DNA from: Streptomyces yatensis
GTDB lineage: Bacteria; Actinomycetota; Actinomycetes; Streptomycetales; Streptomycetaceae
Assembly: GCF_018069625.1 (NCBI RefSeq)
Contig: NZ_CP072941.1
Span: 3,596,001-3,660,000 of the forward strand
Direction: 5' to 3'
Length of the DNA: 64,000 nucleotides
Both the position numbers and the translations under genes were made by a program. Position 1 is the stretch's first letter, and every line of letters begins with the position of its first letter. The notes below the pieces were generated by a model. The model was given only the letters and a program-made list of their open reading frames with translations, was not told the origin of the DNA and searched no databases. Shown one piece after another: positions 25,537-34,256 of this stretch.

Positions 25537-27404
25537 CCACGGTCGAGGAGGAGCGGGAGAGCACCGACGACGAGGGCTGGGGCGAGGACAGCGACAAGGG
25601 CCGGGCGACGTCGTCCGACCCGTTCGACCGCGATGTCCTGCCGGTGCCCAAGGGCGCGTCCCTGGCCCTGCTGCGTTCACTGCTCTCGCCGCGCCGGCGG
25701 CGGGTCTGGCTGGCGGCCGTCCTGCTGCTGCTCCAGCAGGCCGCCGTCCAGGCGGGTCCGCTGCTCGTCGCGTACGCCATCGACCATGCCGTGCCCGCAC
25801 TCCGCGACGGCGCCCACGGCCCGCTGATCGCCGTCGGCGCGGTCTATCTGGGCTGTGCGCTCGCCTCCGGGGCGCTGCAGTACGCGTTCATCCGCTTCTC
25901 CGCCCGGATCGGCCAGGACGTGCTGCTGGATCTGCGCGGCCGGATCTTCCGCCATGCCCAGGCGCTGAGCGTGGACTTCCACGAGCGCTACACCTCCGGC
26001 CGGCTGATCTCCCGCGCCACGACCGATGTCGAGTCGCTGCGCGAGCTGCTCAGCGAGGGGCTGGAGGAGCTGCTCGGGGTCGCGCTGTCGGTCGTCTACA
26101 TCTCCATCACGCTGCTCTATCTCGACTGGGGGCTGGGCGGGGCGGCCGTGCTCTCCTTCTGGCCGCTGTATCTGCTGATCCGCTCCTTCCAGCGGCGCTC
26201 CATGCGGGTGTACCGCAAGCGGTCGACGGCGATCGCGGCGGTGATCGTGACGTTCACCGAGACCATGAACGGCATCCGCCCCGTGCAGGCGTTCCGCCGC
26301 GAGCGCGCCAACGACACGCGCTTCCGGGAGCTGAACCACCGCCATGAGCGCGCCAACGGGGACGCGATCCTGGAGATGGCCCGCTATGTGGTCAGCTCCC
26401 GGCTGGTCGCCAACGCGGCGGTGGCCGCCCTCGTGCTCTGGGGCGCCTACCGGGTGGCCTCCGGTTCGCTCGCGCTCGGGGTGCTCGCCGCGGCCGCGCT
26501 GTATCTGCGCAGGCTGTACGACCCGATCGACCGGCTGGGGATGTTCCTCAACTCCTACCAGTCGGCGGCTGCCTCGCTGGAGAAGATCGCGGGACTGCTG
26601 GCCCAGCGCCCCTCCGTCCCCGAGCCCGCCGACCCCAAGCCGCTGCCGCCGCGCCCGGCGAAGACCCCCGGCCGGGAGGTGGTCTTCGACGGGGTGCGCT
26701 TCGCCTATCGCACCGGCGGCGAGGTGCTGCCCCGCTTCGACCTCACGCTGCCCGCCGGGCAGACGCTCGCGGTGGTCGGGGCGACCGGTGCGGGCAAGTC
26801 CACCCTCGCCAAGCTGCTGGCCCGCTTCTACGACCCCAGCGACGGCCGGGTGCTGCTCGACGGGGTGGATCTGCGCGATCTGGCCATGCCCGAACTGCGG
26901 CGCGGTGTGGTCATGGTGACGCAGGAGGCGTTCCTGTTCTCCGGCACGATCGCCGAGAACATCGCCATCGGCCGCCCCGACGCCACCCGCGCCGAGATCG
27001 AGCAGGCGGCCAAGGCGATCGGCGCACACGACTTCATCGCCGCCCTGCCCGACGGCTACGACACGGACGTGCGCAAGCGCGGCGGCCGGATCTCCGCCGG
27101 GCAGCGCCAACTGGTCGCGTTCGCCCGCGCCCTGCTCGCCGACCCATCGGTCCTCATCCTCGACGAGGCCACCTCCTCCCTCGACATCCCGGGCGAGCAG
27201 GCGGTGCAGCGCGCCATGGACACGGTGCTGCGCGGCCGTACGGCGGTCGTCATCGCCCACCGGCTGTCGACCGTCGAGACGGCCGACCGGGTGCTCGTCA
27301 TGGCCGACGGCCGGATCGTCGAGGACGGACCGCCGGACCGCCTGATCGCGGGCGAGGGCCGCTTCGCGGCGCTGCATCAGGCGTGGCGGGACAGCCTGGT
27401 GTGA
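25533..27404 (+). CDS. ABC exporter subunit B (catalytic NBD)
   Basis: A 623-residue partner of the preceding subunit. A charged N-terminus ([18 protein letters not shown]) precedes the exporter membrane domain and the ATPase domain with Walker [10 protein letters not shown] near 416. The signature RISAGQRQL deviates from LSGGQ, and the Walker [12 protein letters not shown] has the catalytic Glu. The noncanonical signature would complete the degenerate site with subunit A, and its intact Walker B would complete the active site with the canonical LSGGQ of A. Both are needed for function. Confidence 0.9.
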   Translation: MTTVEEERESTDDEGWGEDSDKGRATSSDPFDRDVLPVPKGASLALLRSLLSPRRRRVWLAAVLLLLQQAAVQAGPLLVAYAIDHAVPALRDGAHGPLIAVGAVYLGCALASGALQYAFIRFSARIGQDVLLDLRGRIFRHAQALSVDFHERYTSGRLISRATTDVESLRELLSEGLEELLGVALSVVYISITLLYLDWGLGGAAVLSFWPLYLLIRSFQRRSMRVYRKRSTAIAAVIVTFTETMNGIRPVQAFRRERANDTRFRELNHRHERANGDAILEMARYVVSSRLVANAAVAALVLWGAYRVASGSLALGVLAAAALYLRRLYDPIDRLGMFLNSYQSAAASLEKIAGLLAQRPSVPEPADPKPLPPRPAKTPGREVVFDGVRFAYRTGGEVLPRFDLTLPAGQTLAVVGATGAGKSTLAKLLARFYDPSDGRVLLDGVDLRDLAMPELRRGVVMVTQEAFLFSGTIAENIAIGRPDATRAEIEQAAKAIGAHDFIAALPDGYDTDVRKRGGRISAGQRQLVAFARALLADPSVLILDEATSSLDIPGEQAVQRAMDTVLRGRTAVVIAHRLSTVETADRVLVMADGRIVEDGPPDRLIAGEGRFAALHQAWRDSLV

Positions 27405-27420
27405 CGCGCCGGGCGAAAGC

Positions 27421-27530
27421 CTTACGGCTGCTCGGCCGGCGCGCGGAGCCCTTACGGCTGCTCGGCCCACGCGCGGAACCCTTACGGCTGCTCGGCCCAC
27501 GCGCGGAGCCCTTACGGCTGTTCAGCCGCC
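27421..27530. repeat. 30-bp tandem repeats between ABC exporter and racemase-like gene
   Basis: Units start at 27421, 27451, 27481 and 27511. The first three differ by only a few bases (CTTACGGCTGCTCGGCC followed by a GCGCGGA-type end). The last is partial and runs into the 3' end of the minus-strand gene. The unit has no strong hairpin. Confidence 0.85.
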
Positions 27531-28208
27531 GTACGCGTACGAGGCGAGCAGTCCGGCGGCGAGCACCGGGTCCACGACCGGGACGCCCAGCCGCTCCTCC
27601 AGCAGCGGGCGGATGCCGATGGTGTTGAGGCCGGTGCAGGCGAGGAGCAGGGTGTCCGCGCCCGATGCGACGAGCCCGGCCGCGGCCTCCAGCACCGCCG
27701 CGGGCCCCTCCGGGGCGAGCAGGTCGGTGGTGCGGTGGACGCCGTCGGGGCGTGCGGAGGCGGCGAAGTGGTCGCCGAGCACGGCGCGTACGGCGGGCGG
27801 TGCCTCGTCCCGGATGCCCAGCACCCCGACCCTGCGGCCGAGGCCCAGCGCGACGGCGGCGGCCGCCGAGCCCGCGCCGATGACGGGGATGCCGACGGCC
27901 TGGCGGGTCTGCTGCAGCGCCGGATCGGCGGCACAACTGATGATCAGCGTCCGCGCCCCGGCATCGGCCAACTCCCGCGCGAGGTCGACGATCTCGGGTT
28001 CGGCGCGGGCCTCGGAGTCGTCGTCATGGATGCCGTGGGGCTGGCCGGGGATGCACCGCGAGACGGTCGGCAGACCGTAGCGCTCCTCGATGGCCGTGCC
28101 GTGGGTGGCGACGGCGGCAGGATCCTCGCTGGTGAGGACGCGGATCACGCCGATGGGGCGGGCTGGGGCGGCGGACGCGGACACGGACGCGGGCGAGGGC
28201 ATGGACAC
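27522..28208 (-). CDS. Aspartate/glutamate/hydantoin racemase family protein
   Basis: The 228-residue protein has the two half-site cysteines of the racemase fold: TLIISCAADPAL near residue 93 and LLLACTGLNTIGIRPL near 192. The N-terminal strand is RPIGVIRVLTSEDP. Family members racemise amino acids or hydantoins without a cofactor by a two-base thiol mechanism. The substrate cannot be read from sequence. It is the last gene of the minus-strand group with AroM-like, OPT and DUF1177 proteins, which suggests handling of amino acids released from imported peptides. Its 3' end merges with the 30-bp repeats. Confidence 0.85.
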   Translation of the reverse strand: MSMPSPASVSASAAPARPIGVIRVLTSEDPAAVATHGTAIEERYGLPTVSRCIPGQPHGIHDDDSEARAEPEIVDLARELADAGARTLIISCAADPALQQTRQAVGIPVIGAGSAAAAVALGLGRRVGVLGIRDEAPPAVRAVLGDHFAASARPDGVHRTTDLLAPEGPAAVLEAAAGLVASGADTLLLACTGLNTIGIRPLLEERLGVPVVDPVLAAGLLASYAYGG

Positions 28209-28623
28209 GGTGGACCTCCGGTGGGTGAGGCGCTACGGCGTAGGCGGAGGGTGCGGGTGGGGGCTGCGGAAGCCTCACGGGGGCGGCTGGTGCGAGGAGG
28301 CGATACGGGGCAGGTGGGTGCGCCGCTGCGTTACGCGACGGCAGGGTGCGGGCGAGGACGCGGAGGCTTGCGGGGCGCGCGGAGGCGCGGAAGTCTCACG
28401 GGGCCGGTGGATACGCGGAGGCGATGCGAGGTCGGCAGGGTGCGAGCGAGTGCGTGGAGGCGTTACGGGGGGCGACAGCCTGTGGCCGGGCGCGTGGCGC
28501 CTTACGAGGGCGGCAGGGTGCAGGCAGATGCTCGGCGGCGCCGCGGGGTGGCGGGGTGCGCGGCGGCCAGCCGCACTGCTGGGCGGCGGCGCGCGCCGAC
28601 CCGGGCGGCGCGCCGCGTCATCG
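28209..28623. repeat. Gap with degenerate direct repeats
   Basis: No gene is recognised. A block beginning GCAGGGTGCG recurs at about 28341, 28435 and 28513, each followed within 25-30 bases by a GGAGGC or CGGCGGCG motif and a GGGG run. The spacing of 94 and 78 bases and the mismatches suggest an old, decaying tandem array. It lies in the promoter and leader zone of the racemase-like gene. Confidence 0.5.
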
Positions 28624-29400
28624 TCACGCTGAGGCCGCCACCACCTCTGCCGCCATGCGGACGGCGATGGCGCGGGCCAGCAGTACGGGGCGGCCCGCGG
28701 CCCGCAGCGCGGCGGTGCGCATCTGTTCCGTGTAGCCGATGCAGTCCAGGACGAGCCAGGAGCTGCCGCGGTCGGCGAGGGCGCGCGCGGCGGCGGCGAT
28801 GTCGTCCAGGACGCGCTCGGTGGGGCCGTACGGATCGGCGGTCGCGGCCTGGACCCGGCCCGGCAGCAACTCCGCCCAGCGGCGGGAGACGTCCTCGGCC
28901 TGGTCGGGGTGCGGGCAGACGATGCCCACGGGATCGGTGCCCACGGTCGCGGCGACGGCCTGCTGCACCAGCGGTTCGGCGAACAGCAGGGGCCGCCGGG
29001 CCCGCACCGCCGGGAAGCGGCCGGTGCACAGCAGCAGGGTCGCGGCGGCTCCGTCCCGCTCCGCGCGGGCGACCGCGTCCGTGATGCGCGGGACGATCGC
29101 CCCGTGCCCGAGCAGTACCGAACGGCCGTCCCGCAGCCGGGAGACCAGCGGTGCCTCGCCCTCCTCGGGGGCCAGCAGCCGGCGGGTCGCCGCCTCGGCG
29201 TCGCCGTCGAACCGTTCGGCGTCGAGCGCGCCGTGCTCGACCAGGCGCACCCCGGGCAGCAGTGGTTCGGCGTCCGGGCGGAGGTCGGCGCGCGGGGCCT
29301 GGCCGATGGTGACGAGGCCGAGGGCCGGGGCGCCCGCCGGATGGCCGGGGCCTCCGGTCTCCCTGGTGTCCCTGGTGTCCCTGGTGTCCATGTCGTCCAC
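28624..29400 (-). CDS. AroM family protein
   Basis: The 258-residue protein has the AroM N-terminal motif LGLVTIGQAPRADL, a central VLLGHGAIVPRITDAV and the C-terminal SWLVLDCIGYTEQMR with its cysteine. AroM is named from the gene next to aroL in enteric bacteria, but its reaction is not known; the fold belongs with the Asp/Glu racemase group. GTG at 29400 was chosen because GAAAGGA lies ten bases ahead; ATG at 29391 is an alternative. The N-terminal DTRDTRDTR is encoded by a 9-base tandem repeat. It lies 47 bases after the OPT gene, in one operon. Confidence 0.8.
   Translation of the reverse strand: MDDMDTRDTRDTRETGGPGHPAGAPALGLVTIGQAPRADLRPDAEPLLPGVRLVEHGALDAERFDGDAEAATRRLLAPEEGEAPLVSRLRDGRSVLLGHGAIVPRITDAVARAERDGAAATLLLCTGRFPAVRARRPLLFAEPLVQQAVAATVGTDPVGIVCPHPDQAEDVSRRWAELLPGRVQAATADPYGPTERVLDDIAAAARALADRGSSWLVLDCIGYTEQMRTAALRAAGRPVLLARAIAVRMAAEVVAASA
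29360..29391. repeat. 9-bp tandem repeat in the start of the AroM-like gene
   Basis: CTGGTGTCC or close variants repeat at 29363-29389 and encode the Asp-Thr-Arg triplets behind the start codon. The repeat may shift with slippage but keeps the reading frame because the unit is nine bases. Confidence 0.7.
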
Positions 29401-29447
29401 AGCGTGCACGTCCTTTCTCACTGGGCCTTCCCTCGCTGGGCCTTCCC

Positions 29448-31151
29448 TCACAGGGCCTTGGTGAGCTGGCCCACGTCGTTGAGGGAGCTTCCGGCCACGA
29501 GCCCCGCGCCGACCAGCGACAGGTCGTTCTCGGCCTGCTCGTCGGACTCCTTGCGCGCCTCCGCGTCGGCGATCCCGCGCCGCCGCCACAGGGTGTAGAG
29601 CCGGCGGACGACCAGGGCGCCGAGGACCATCCAGCCGGCCTGGGGCGTGGCCACCAGGAGTCCGGTGGCCAGCAGGACGCCCATCTGCCGGGAGGGTCCG
29701 CCGAGGAGCTGGACGAGCGCGCCGGGGATCGCCCACAGCAGCATGGTGGTCATGGTGCCGGGTTCGAGGCCGGTCTTGATGGTGGTCACGTAGACCTCGG
29801 CGACCGGCGGCACCTTGCCGTCGGAGAAGAAGGTCTTCCAGGCGACGGCGACGACGACCAGCGCGACGCCGAAGCCGACGAGCTGGGCGAGGTACTGCTG
29901 ACGCCGCCCCTCGATCTCGAAGGGTCGCCAGGGCGCGGCGTCCCGACGTAGCAGCCAGCCCGCCTTGAAGTCGTAGCCGAGGTCGGCGAAGGCGGGGCCG
30001 GTGGAGGCCGTGTAGCCGACCAGCAGGGCGAGCGGCACGGTCGGGATGTGCAGCACCAGACCGATGATCAAGAAGATCAGGGTGACGGCGAAGGCCGGGA
30101 ACCAGCCGGAGTGCATCGCCGCCAGCCCCACGATCAGCTGGTGGACGATGGCGGCGACACCGGCCAGCAGCACCCAGCCGACCAGGGCGGGCAGCGAGAG
30201 CCCGCCCACCGCACCGCCCGCGATCGCGACCACGATCGCGCCACAGACGAAGAGGCCCATGCCCTCCAGCAGTCCCCTGCGCAGCTGGGGGGCCTGGACC
30301 GTAAGACCGCCGTCGGCATCCGAGCCGTGGGCCGCCGGGCCCTCGGCAGCCGGACCGTCGGCGGTCCCCTTCGCCCCGCCCTTCCGCGTCCGCATCAGCA
30401 GCAGCGCCTGCGCCAGGGCGACGAGCCCCGCGCCGATCATCAGCCCGTGCGGCACATGGCGGGCGCCCAGATCGAAGCCGAACTCGGGGGCGTACTGCCC
30501 CACGGTCAGCCCGACGCCGAACATGGCGAGCGCCCAGATGTTGCCCAGGAACCCCACACCCGCGGCGCTGGTCGGCAGCTTGAACAGCGCGCCGACGAAG
30601 CCGATCACCGCGCCCGCGCCCAGGATCGCGGCCTTGCGCCCGCCGGTGTCCCCGGCCTTGATCGTCTCGGCCGCCGCGATCCCGGCCGGCCACGACCCGG
30701 TGGCGGGCAGCAGCTTGGAGTCGAACACCCGGTACAGCACCCAGCTGTCGACGGCCAGGCCGATGACGGCCCCGCCGAGCATGGGCCACACCAGGTCGTT
30801 ACGTCCCAGGGCGAACGGCACCGCGATCGGGGTGAGCAGCGAGTTGGCCGCGGCGAAGGTGGAGCCGGAGATCGCCGACTGCACCAGGTTCTGCCGGTGC
30901 TTGGAGCGCATCCGGGTCAGCACGCCGACCGGGATACGGCCGATGAGCATCGCCACCAGGGCGCCGATCACGGCCGTGTTGGGCGACACCCCGAGCGAGG
31001 TGATCAGCACGATGCCGATCAGGGCGCCGAGAACCGACAGCACGATGGTCAGGACGAGGGTGACCGGCTCGAAGGCTCTGGGGTGCGACCGCGGTGGGGC
31101 GTCCGCGGCCGCGGCCGCGGCGTCCGCGCCGGCCTGGGGGTTCGGGTTCAT
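29448..31151 (-). CDS. OPT family oligopeptide transporter
   Basis: A 567-residue polytopic membrane protein with about 14 hydrophobic segments. The N-terminal block (VTLVLTIVLSVLGALIGIVL, then AVIGALVAMLIG) and the internal GGAVIGLAVDSWVLYRVFDSK and SKLLPATGSWPAG segments fit the OPT family as found in bacteria. OPT proteins import small peptides by proton symport, and some move metal chelates. A soluble insert of about 40 residues (KGGAKGTADGPAAEGPAAHG) lies near the middle. Its start is 60 bases after the DUF1177 gene. Its pairing with a dipeptidase and racemase-like proteins favours peptide import. Confidence 0.85.
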   Translation of the reverse strand: MNPNPQAGADAAAAAADAPPRSHPRAFEPVTLVLTIVLSVLGALIGIVLITSLGVSPNTAVIGALVAMLIGRIPVGVLTRMRSKHRQNLVQSAISGSTFAAANSLLTPIAVPFALGRNDLVWPMLGGAVIGLAVDSWVLYRVFDSKLLPATGSWPAGIAAAETIKAGDTGGRKAAILGAGAVIGFVGALFKLPTSAAGVGFLGNIWALAMFGVGLTVGQYAPEFGFDLGARHVPHGLMIGAGLVALAQALLLMRTRKGGAKGTADGPAAEGPAAHGSDADGGLTVQAPQLRRGLLEGMGLFVCGAIVVAIAGGAVGGLSLPALVGWVLLAGVAAIVHQLIVGLAAMHSGWFPAFAVTLIFLIIGLVLHIPTVPLALLVGYTASTGPAFADLGYDFKAGWLLRRDAAPWRPFEIEGRRQQYLAQLVGFGVALVVVAVAWKTFFSDGKVPPVAEVYVTTIKTGLEPGTMTTMLLWAIPGALVQLLGGPSRQMGVLLATGLLVATPQAGWMVLGALVVRRLYTLWRRRGIADAEARKESDEQAENDLSLVGAGLVAGSSLNDVGQLTKAL

Positions 31152-31211
31152 GGGGACTCCTGCGGGGTCCGGTGGGACGGGTCGGTCACCCGTCCGCTGG
31201 GGACGGGTCGG

Positions 31212-32174
31212 TCACCCCGCCGGGGTGAGGGCCTGGAGGTGGGTCATGGGGCCGTACAGCTCGACCAGGCGCGCGAACTCCTCGGGGTCCAGGAAGCGGG
31301 CGACGCCGCGTCCGAACTCCTTCGCGGTCTCGACCGCGAACCGGGCCGCGACCGCGATGTCGGTCTCGTGGCTGGCGCCGGTGGCGCATCCGGCCACCGC
31401 CGAGCCCGCGGTGATCGCGAGGCCGACGACGGGGGCGGTGGTGGCGACGGCGGGCTGGAGGATGGAGTTGAGGTGGTGCACTCCGTTGCCGTACGGGGTG
31501 ATGTCCTGCGTGGTGATCGGCAGGATGCGCGCCGACTCGCCGGTCACGCTCTCCAGGACGGCCACCAGATCCTCGCTGACCCGCAGGATCCAGCCCTGGC
31601 AGACCGTCGGCGACAGGGCGACGCCGCGGTGGTTGAGCAACCGGTTGCCCTTGGTGGTGTCGATGGAGACGACCGCGTCCATCGCGGGCGAGATCTCCTC
31701 GCGGTTGCACGTCAGCGTGTCCACCGGGGAGTCCATGAAGGGCACGGGGTCGTGCGGCTGGGTGGGGGCCCAGCCGGAGACGTGGGTGGAGAGCGTGACA
31801 TCGCCGTCCAGGACGTCACCGCGGGCGTGCATGTCCAGCAGCTTGGCCGCGGCGGACAGCGCCGCCACCGCCCCGTCGGCGTCCGAGACCAGCCCGATCC
31901 GCTCCGGGCGGGCCCCGACTCCGCCGAGCCGGCCGAGGATGCCCAGGGTCGGGGCGTGGCCGCCGCCCAGCTTGCCGCGGCGGCCGGGGACGGTGACGGA
32001 GACGAAGTCCGTGCTGCCCTTGTCGCCCTCGACGGTGCGCACCTCGACCTGGGGCGCCGTCTGCGGGTCGGCCCCGGCCGCGGCCTGGACCGCGCGCAGA
32101 TGGTCGGCGAGGAGGGCGCCGCTGGTCTGCGGACGGTCGAGGAGTTCGATGATGTCAAGGACGTGTTTGAGCAC
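31212..32174 (-). CDS. DUF1177 family protein
   Basis: A 320-residue protein starting at the GTG at 32174, with GAGAGG six bases ahead. Recognisable blocks are LKHVLDIIELLDRPQTSG, TDFVSVTVPGRRGKLGGGHAP, STHVSGWAPTQPHDPVPFM and ILPITTQDITPYGNGVHHLN. DUF1177 has no known reaction; its genes recur next to OPT transporters, AroM and racemase-like genes, as here. Conserved His, Asp and Glu residues suggest a metal-dependent amidase or a related hydrolase, but this is a guess. It is the first gene of the minus-strand operon; the IclR gene is divergent across the minisatellite. Confidence 0.8.
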   Translation of the reverse strand: MLKHVLDIIELLDRPQTSGALLADHLRAVQAAAGADPQTAPQVEVRTVEGDKGSTDFVSVTVPGRRGKLGGGHAPTLGILGRLGGVGARPERIGLVSDADGAVAALSAAAKLLDMHARGDVLDGDVTLSTHVSGWAPTQPHDPVPFMDSPVDTLTCNREEISPAMDAVVSIDTTKGNRLLNHRGVALSPTVCQGWILRVSEDLVAVLESVTGESARILPITTQDITPYGNGVHHLNSILQPAVATTAPVVGLAITAGSAVAGCATGASHETDIAVAARFAVETAKEFGRGVARFLDPEEFARLVELYGPMTHLQALTPAG

Positions 32175-32193
32175 GGCTGGCCTCTCACGGCGG

Positions 32194-32384
32194 GGTGACG
32201 CGGTTGGTGACGCGGTCGGTGACGCGGTCGGTGATGTGGTGGGAGATGCGGTGGGAGATGCGGTCGGTAAGGCGGTCAGGGGCGCCGTCGGCGATGTGAC
32301 CGGCAGATGCGATCGGTAAGGACGTCGGCGATGCCGTCGGTGAGGCGATCGGTCATGCCTCGGTAAGGCGATCGGTGACGCCGA
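32194..32384. repeat. 12-bp minisatellite in the divergent promoter region
   Basis: About fifteen 12-base units with consensus GGTGACGCGGTC occupy 32194-32384. Units 2 and 3 are identical and later ones drift. Both strands read through as spurious proteins (DAVG or SPTA repeats), an artefact of the unit being a multiple of three. It separates the DUF1177 start from the IclR start. Confidence 0.9.
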
Positions 32385-32508
32385 TGGCCCGATCGGACGA
32401 GCGGGGAAAGCGGCGCGCGGGGCGGGCACTGCCACCGGGCACCGGCCTGGCCGGGGATCCGCCCGGCCGTCGGCTCCGCCAGGGTCCGCCCGGCGTCGCG
32501 CTGTGCGC

Positions 32509-32536
32509 AATGTTTTCTCGATATCCGAGAATGTTT
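32509..32536. promoter_or_regulatory. IclR operator candidate
   Basis: TTCTCG (32515-32520) and CGAGAA (32526-32531) are perfect inverted arms around ATATC. They are flanked by AATGTTT direct copies at 32509-32515 and 32530-32536. It lies 17 bases ahead of the IclR start in the least GC-rich stretch of the region. IclR proteins typically bind such sites next to their own gene. Confidence 0.6.
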
Positions 32537-32547
32537 ACTCTTTCGTC

Positions 32548-33351
32548 ATGCCTGAACAGAAGCCCGTAACCGGCACCCCGCCCCTCCAGACCGCGGACCG
32601 CGTGCTGAACGTGCTGCTCGCCTTCGACCGCGAGCGCCCGGAGTGGGGCGTCACCGAGATCGCCGAGGAGTTCGGGCTGGACAAGTCGGTGGCCCAGCGG
32701 CTGCTGGCCGCGCTGGCCTACCGGGGCTTCCTGGTCTCCGACAAGCGCTCACGGCGCTACCGGCTGGGCCCGGCGGTGTGGCATCTGTCCTGGGTGTGGG
32801 AGCGCGGCGGCGGCATGGCCAGCCTGGCCCGGCCGATCCTGGAGGCGCTGGCCGAGGCGGTCGGGGTGAACACGCTGTTCGCGGTCCCGGACGGGGTGCA
32901 TATGCGCTGTGTCGCGGCGGTGGACGGGGCCACCGGCCCGCTGCGCTACTACGTGCTGGCGGGCGAGCTGTACCCGGCACACGCCGGCGCCACCTCCCGC
33001 GCCTACTTCGGTATGCTCCCGCCCGGTGACCGGGCCGTGCTGCTGTACGGCCGCCCGATGGCGCGCTTCAGCGAGCACACGCCGACCGATCCGGTGCGGC
33101 TCGAGGAGCGCTTCTCCCAGGTGCGGCGCGACGGCTACGCCTACTCCGAGGGCGAGTACGATCCGGACAGCGCGGCGCTCGCGGCGCCGGTTCTGGTGGG
33201 CAGACGTCCGGTGGGCACCCTGACTCTGGCCGCCGCGCCCGAGGTGCTGCGCCCCCGCCGGGAGCAGCTGATCGCGCCGCTACTGCAGGGCGCCGCCGAT
33301 CTGGGCAGGCTGCTGACGCCGACCCGGCCGCGACGCGCCCCGCGCCGCTAG
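32548..33351 (+). CDS. IclR family transcriptional regulator
   Basis: The 267-residue protein has an N-terminal winged helix (LQTADRVLNVLLAFDR, then VTEIAEEFGLDKSVAQRLLAAL) and the IclR effector domain, with SLARPILEALAEAVGVNTLF and YPAHAGATSRAYFGMLPP. It ends in a short Arg-rich tail. No strong Shine-Dalgarno is seen before the ATG at 32548, so a short or leaderless transcript is possible. Position between two divergent groups and the adjacent palindrome suggest control of the OPT cluster and the dipeptidase gene in response to a peptide-derived metabolite. Confidence 0.88.
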   Translation: MPEQKPVTGTPPLQTADRVLNVLLAFDRERPEWGVTEIAEEFGLDKSVAQRLLAALAYRGFLVSDKRSRRYRLGPAVWHLSWVWERGGGMASLARPILEALAEAVGVNTLFAVPDGVHMRCVAAVDGATGPLRYYVLAGELYPAHAGATSRAYFGMLPPGDRAVLLYGRPMARFSEHTPTDPVRLEERFSQVRRDGYAYSEGEYDPDSAALAAPVLVGRRPVGTLTLAAAPEVLRPRREQLIAPLLQGAADLGRLLTPTRPRRAPRR

Positions 33352-33434
33352 CGGCACCGAGTGGCGCCAATTCGCGCGGCGCACGCACACTGCCCGTCCC
33401 GACGATTCCCCCCACATCCCCTCGCCACTTCAGT

Positions 33435-33490
33435 CCTCCGTTCCGCCGTTCCGCCGTTCCGCCGCACCTCCGTTCCACCGTTCCGCCAGA
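33435..33490. repeat. GTTCCGCC-type short repeats ahead of dipeptidase gene
   Basis: CCGTTCCGC-like units recur five or six times in about 55 bases with small changes. They sit between the IclR stop and the dipeptidase Shine-Dalgarno. Confidence 0.5.
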
Positions 33491-33501
33491 AAGGCCTCCT
33501 C

Positions 33502-34239
33502 ATGCAGTTGTTGCTGCTGTCGAACTCCGCCGCGCCCGGCCGTGGCTATCTGGACCACGCCCTCGAGGAGATCGCCTCGGCACTGGACGGCGCGCGCCGG
33601 CTCGTCTTCGTGCCGTACGCGCTGGCCGACCACGACGGCTACACCGCCAAGGTGGCCACGGCCCTGGAGCCACTGGGCGTGGCGGTCACCGGCGCGCACA
33701 CCGCCGACGACCCGGCCGAGCTGGTGCGCGGGGCGCAGGCGGTGTTCGTCGGCGGCGGCAACAGCTTCCGGCTGCTCAAGGCGTTGCACGAGCGCGATCT
33801 GGTCCGGGCGATACGGGAACGGGTGGCCGCGGGCGCCGTCTACATGGGCTCCAGCGCGGGGACCAACATGGCCTGCCCGACCCTGCGCACCTCCAATGAC
33901 ATGCCCATCGTCCAGCCGCCCACCTTCGAGGCGCTGGGGCTGCTGCCGTTCCAGATCAACCCGCACTACCTCGACGCCGAGCCGAACACCGCCCACATGG
34001 GCGAGAGCCGTGCCCTGCGGCTCGAGCAGTTCCTGGAGGAGAACGACGTCCCCGTGGTCGGACTGCGCGAGGGCACCTGGCTGCGCCGGAACGCGGACCG
34101 GCTGACCCTGGGCGGCATCGACGCCGGGGCGATCCTGTTCCGCAGGGGCGAGGACCCGGCGGAGCTGCGCCCCGGCGCCGATCTGAGCGCGCTGTTGCGG
34201 GAGGAGCCGCGCTTCGACTCCGCCGCGCACGCGTCCTGA
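33502..34239 (+). CDS. pepE: Dipeptidase E (peptidase S51)
   Basis: The 245-residue protein has MQLLLLSNSAAPGRGYLDHAL at the N-terminus, FVGGGNSFRLLKAL and the nucleophile motif YMGSSAGTNMACPT (serine in SSAG). The PFQINPHYLDAEP segment with its histidine is also present. Peptidase E hydrolyses dipeptides with N-terminal aspartate in the cytoplasm. The ATG follows GAAAGG by about six bases. It is downstream of the IclR gene and probably co-regulated with the OPT importer, which would supply peptides. Length matches the family, about 230-245 residues. Confidence 0.88.
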   Translation: MQLLLLSNSAAPGRGYLDHALEEIASALDGARRLVFVPYALADHDGYTAKVATALEPLGVAVTGAHTADDPAELVRGAQAVFVGGGNSFRLLKALHERDLVRAIRERVAAGAVYMGSSAGTNMACPTLRTSNDMPIVQPPTFEALGLLPFQINPHYLDAEPNTAHMGESRALRLEQFLEENDVPVVGLREGTWLRRNADRLTLGGIDAGAILFRRGEDPAELRPGADLSALLREEPRFDSAAHAS

Positions 34240-34256
34240 CGGCGGGGCCGGGCGGC

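Noticed and set aside
32196..32319. Repeat proteins read from the 12-bp minisatellite on both strands
   Set aside because: The frames exist only because the unit is a multiple of three; the real starts lie at 32174 (minus) and 32548 (plus).
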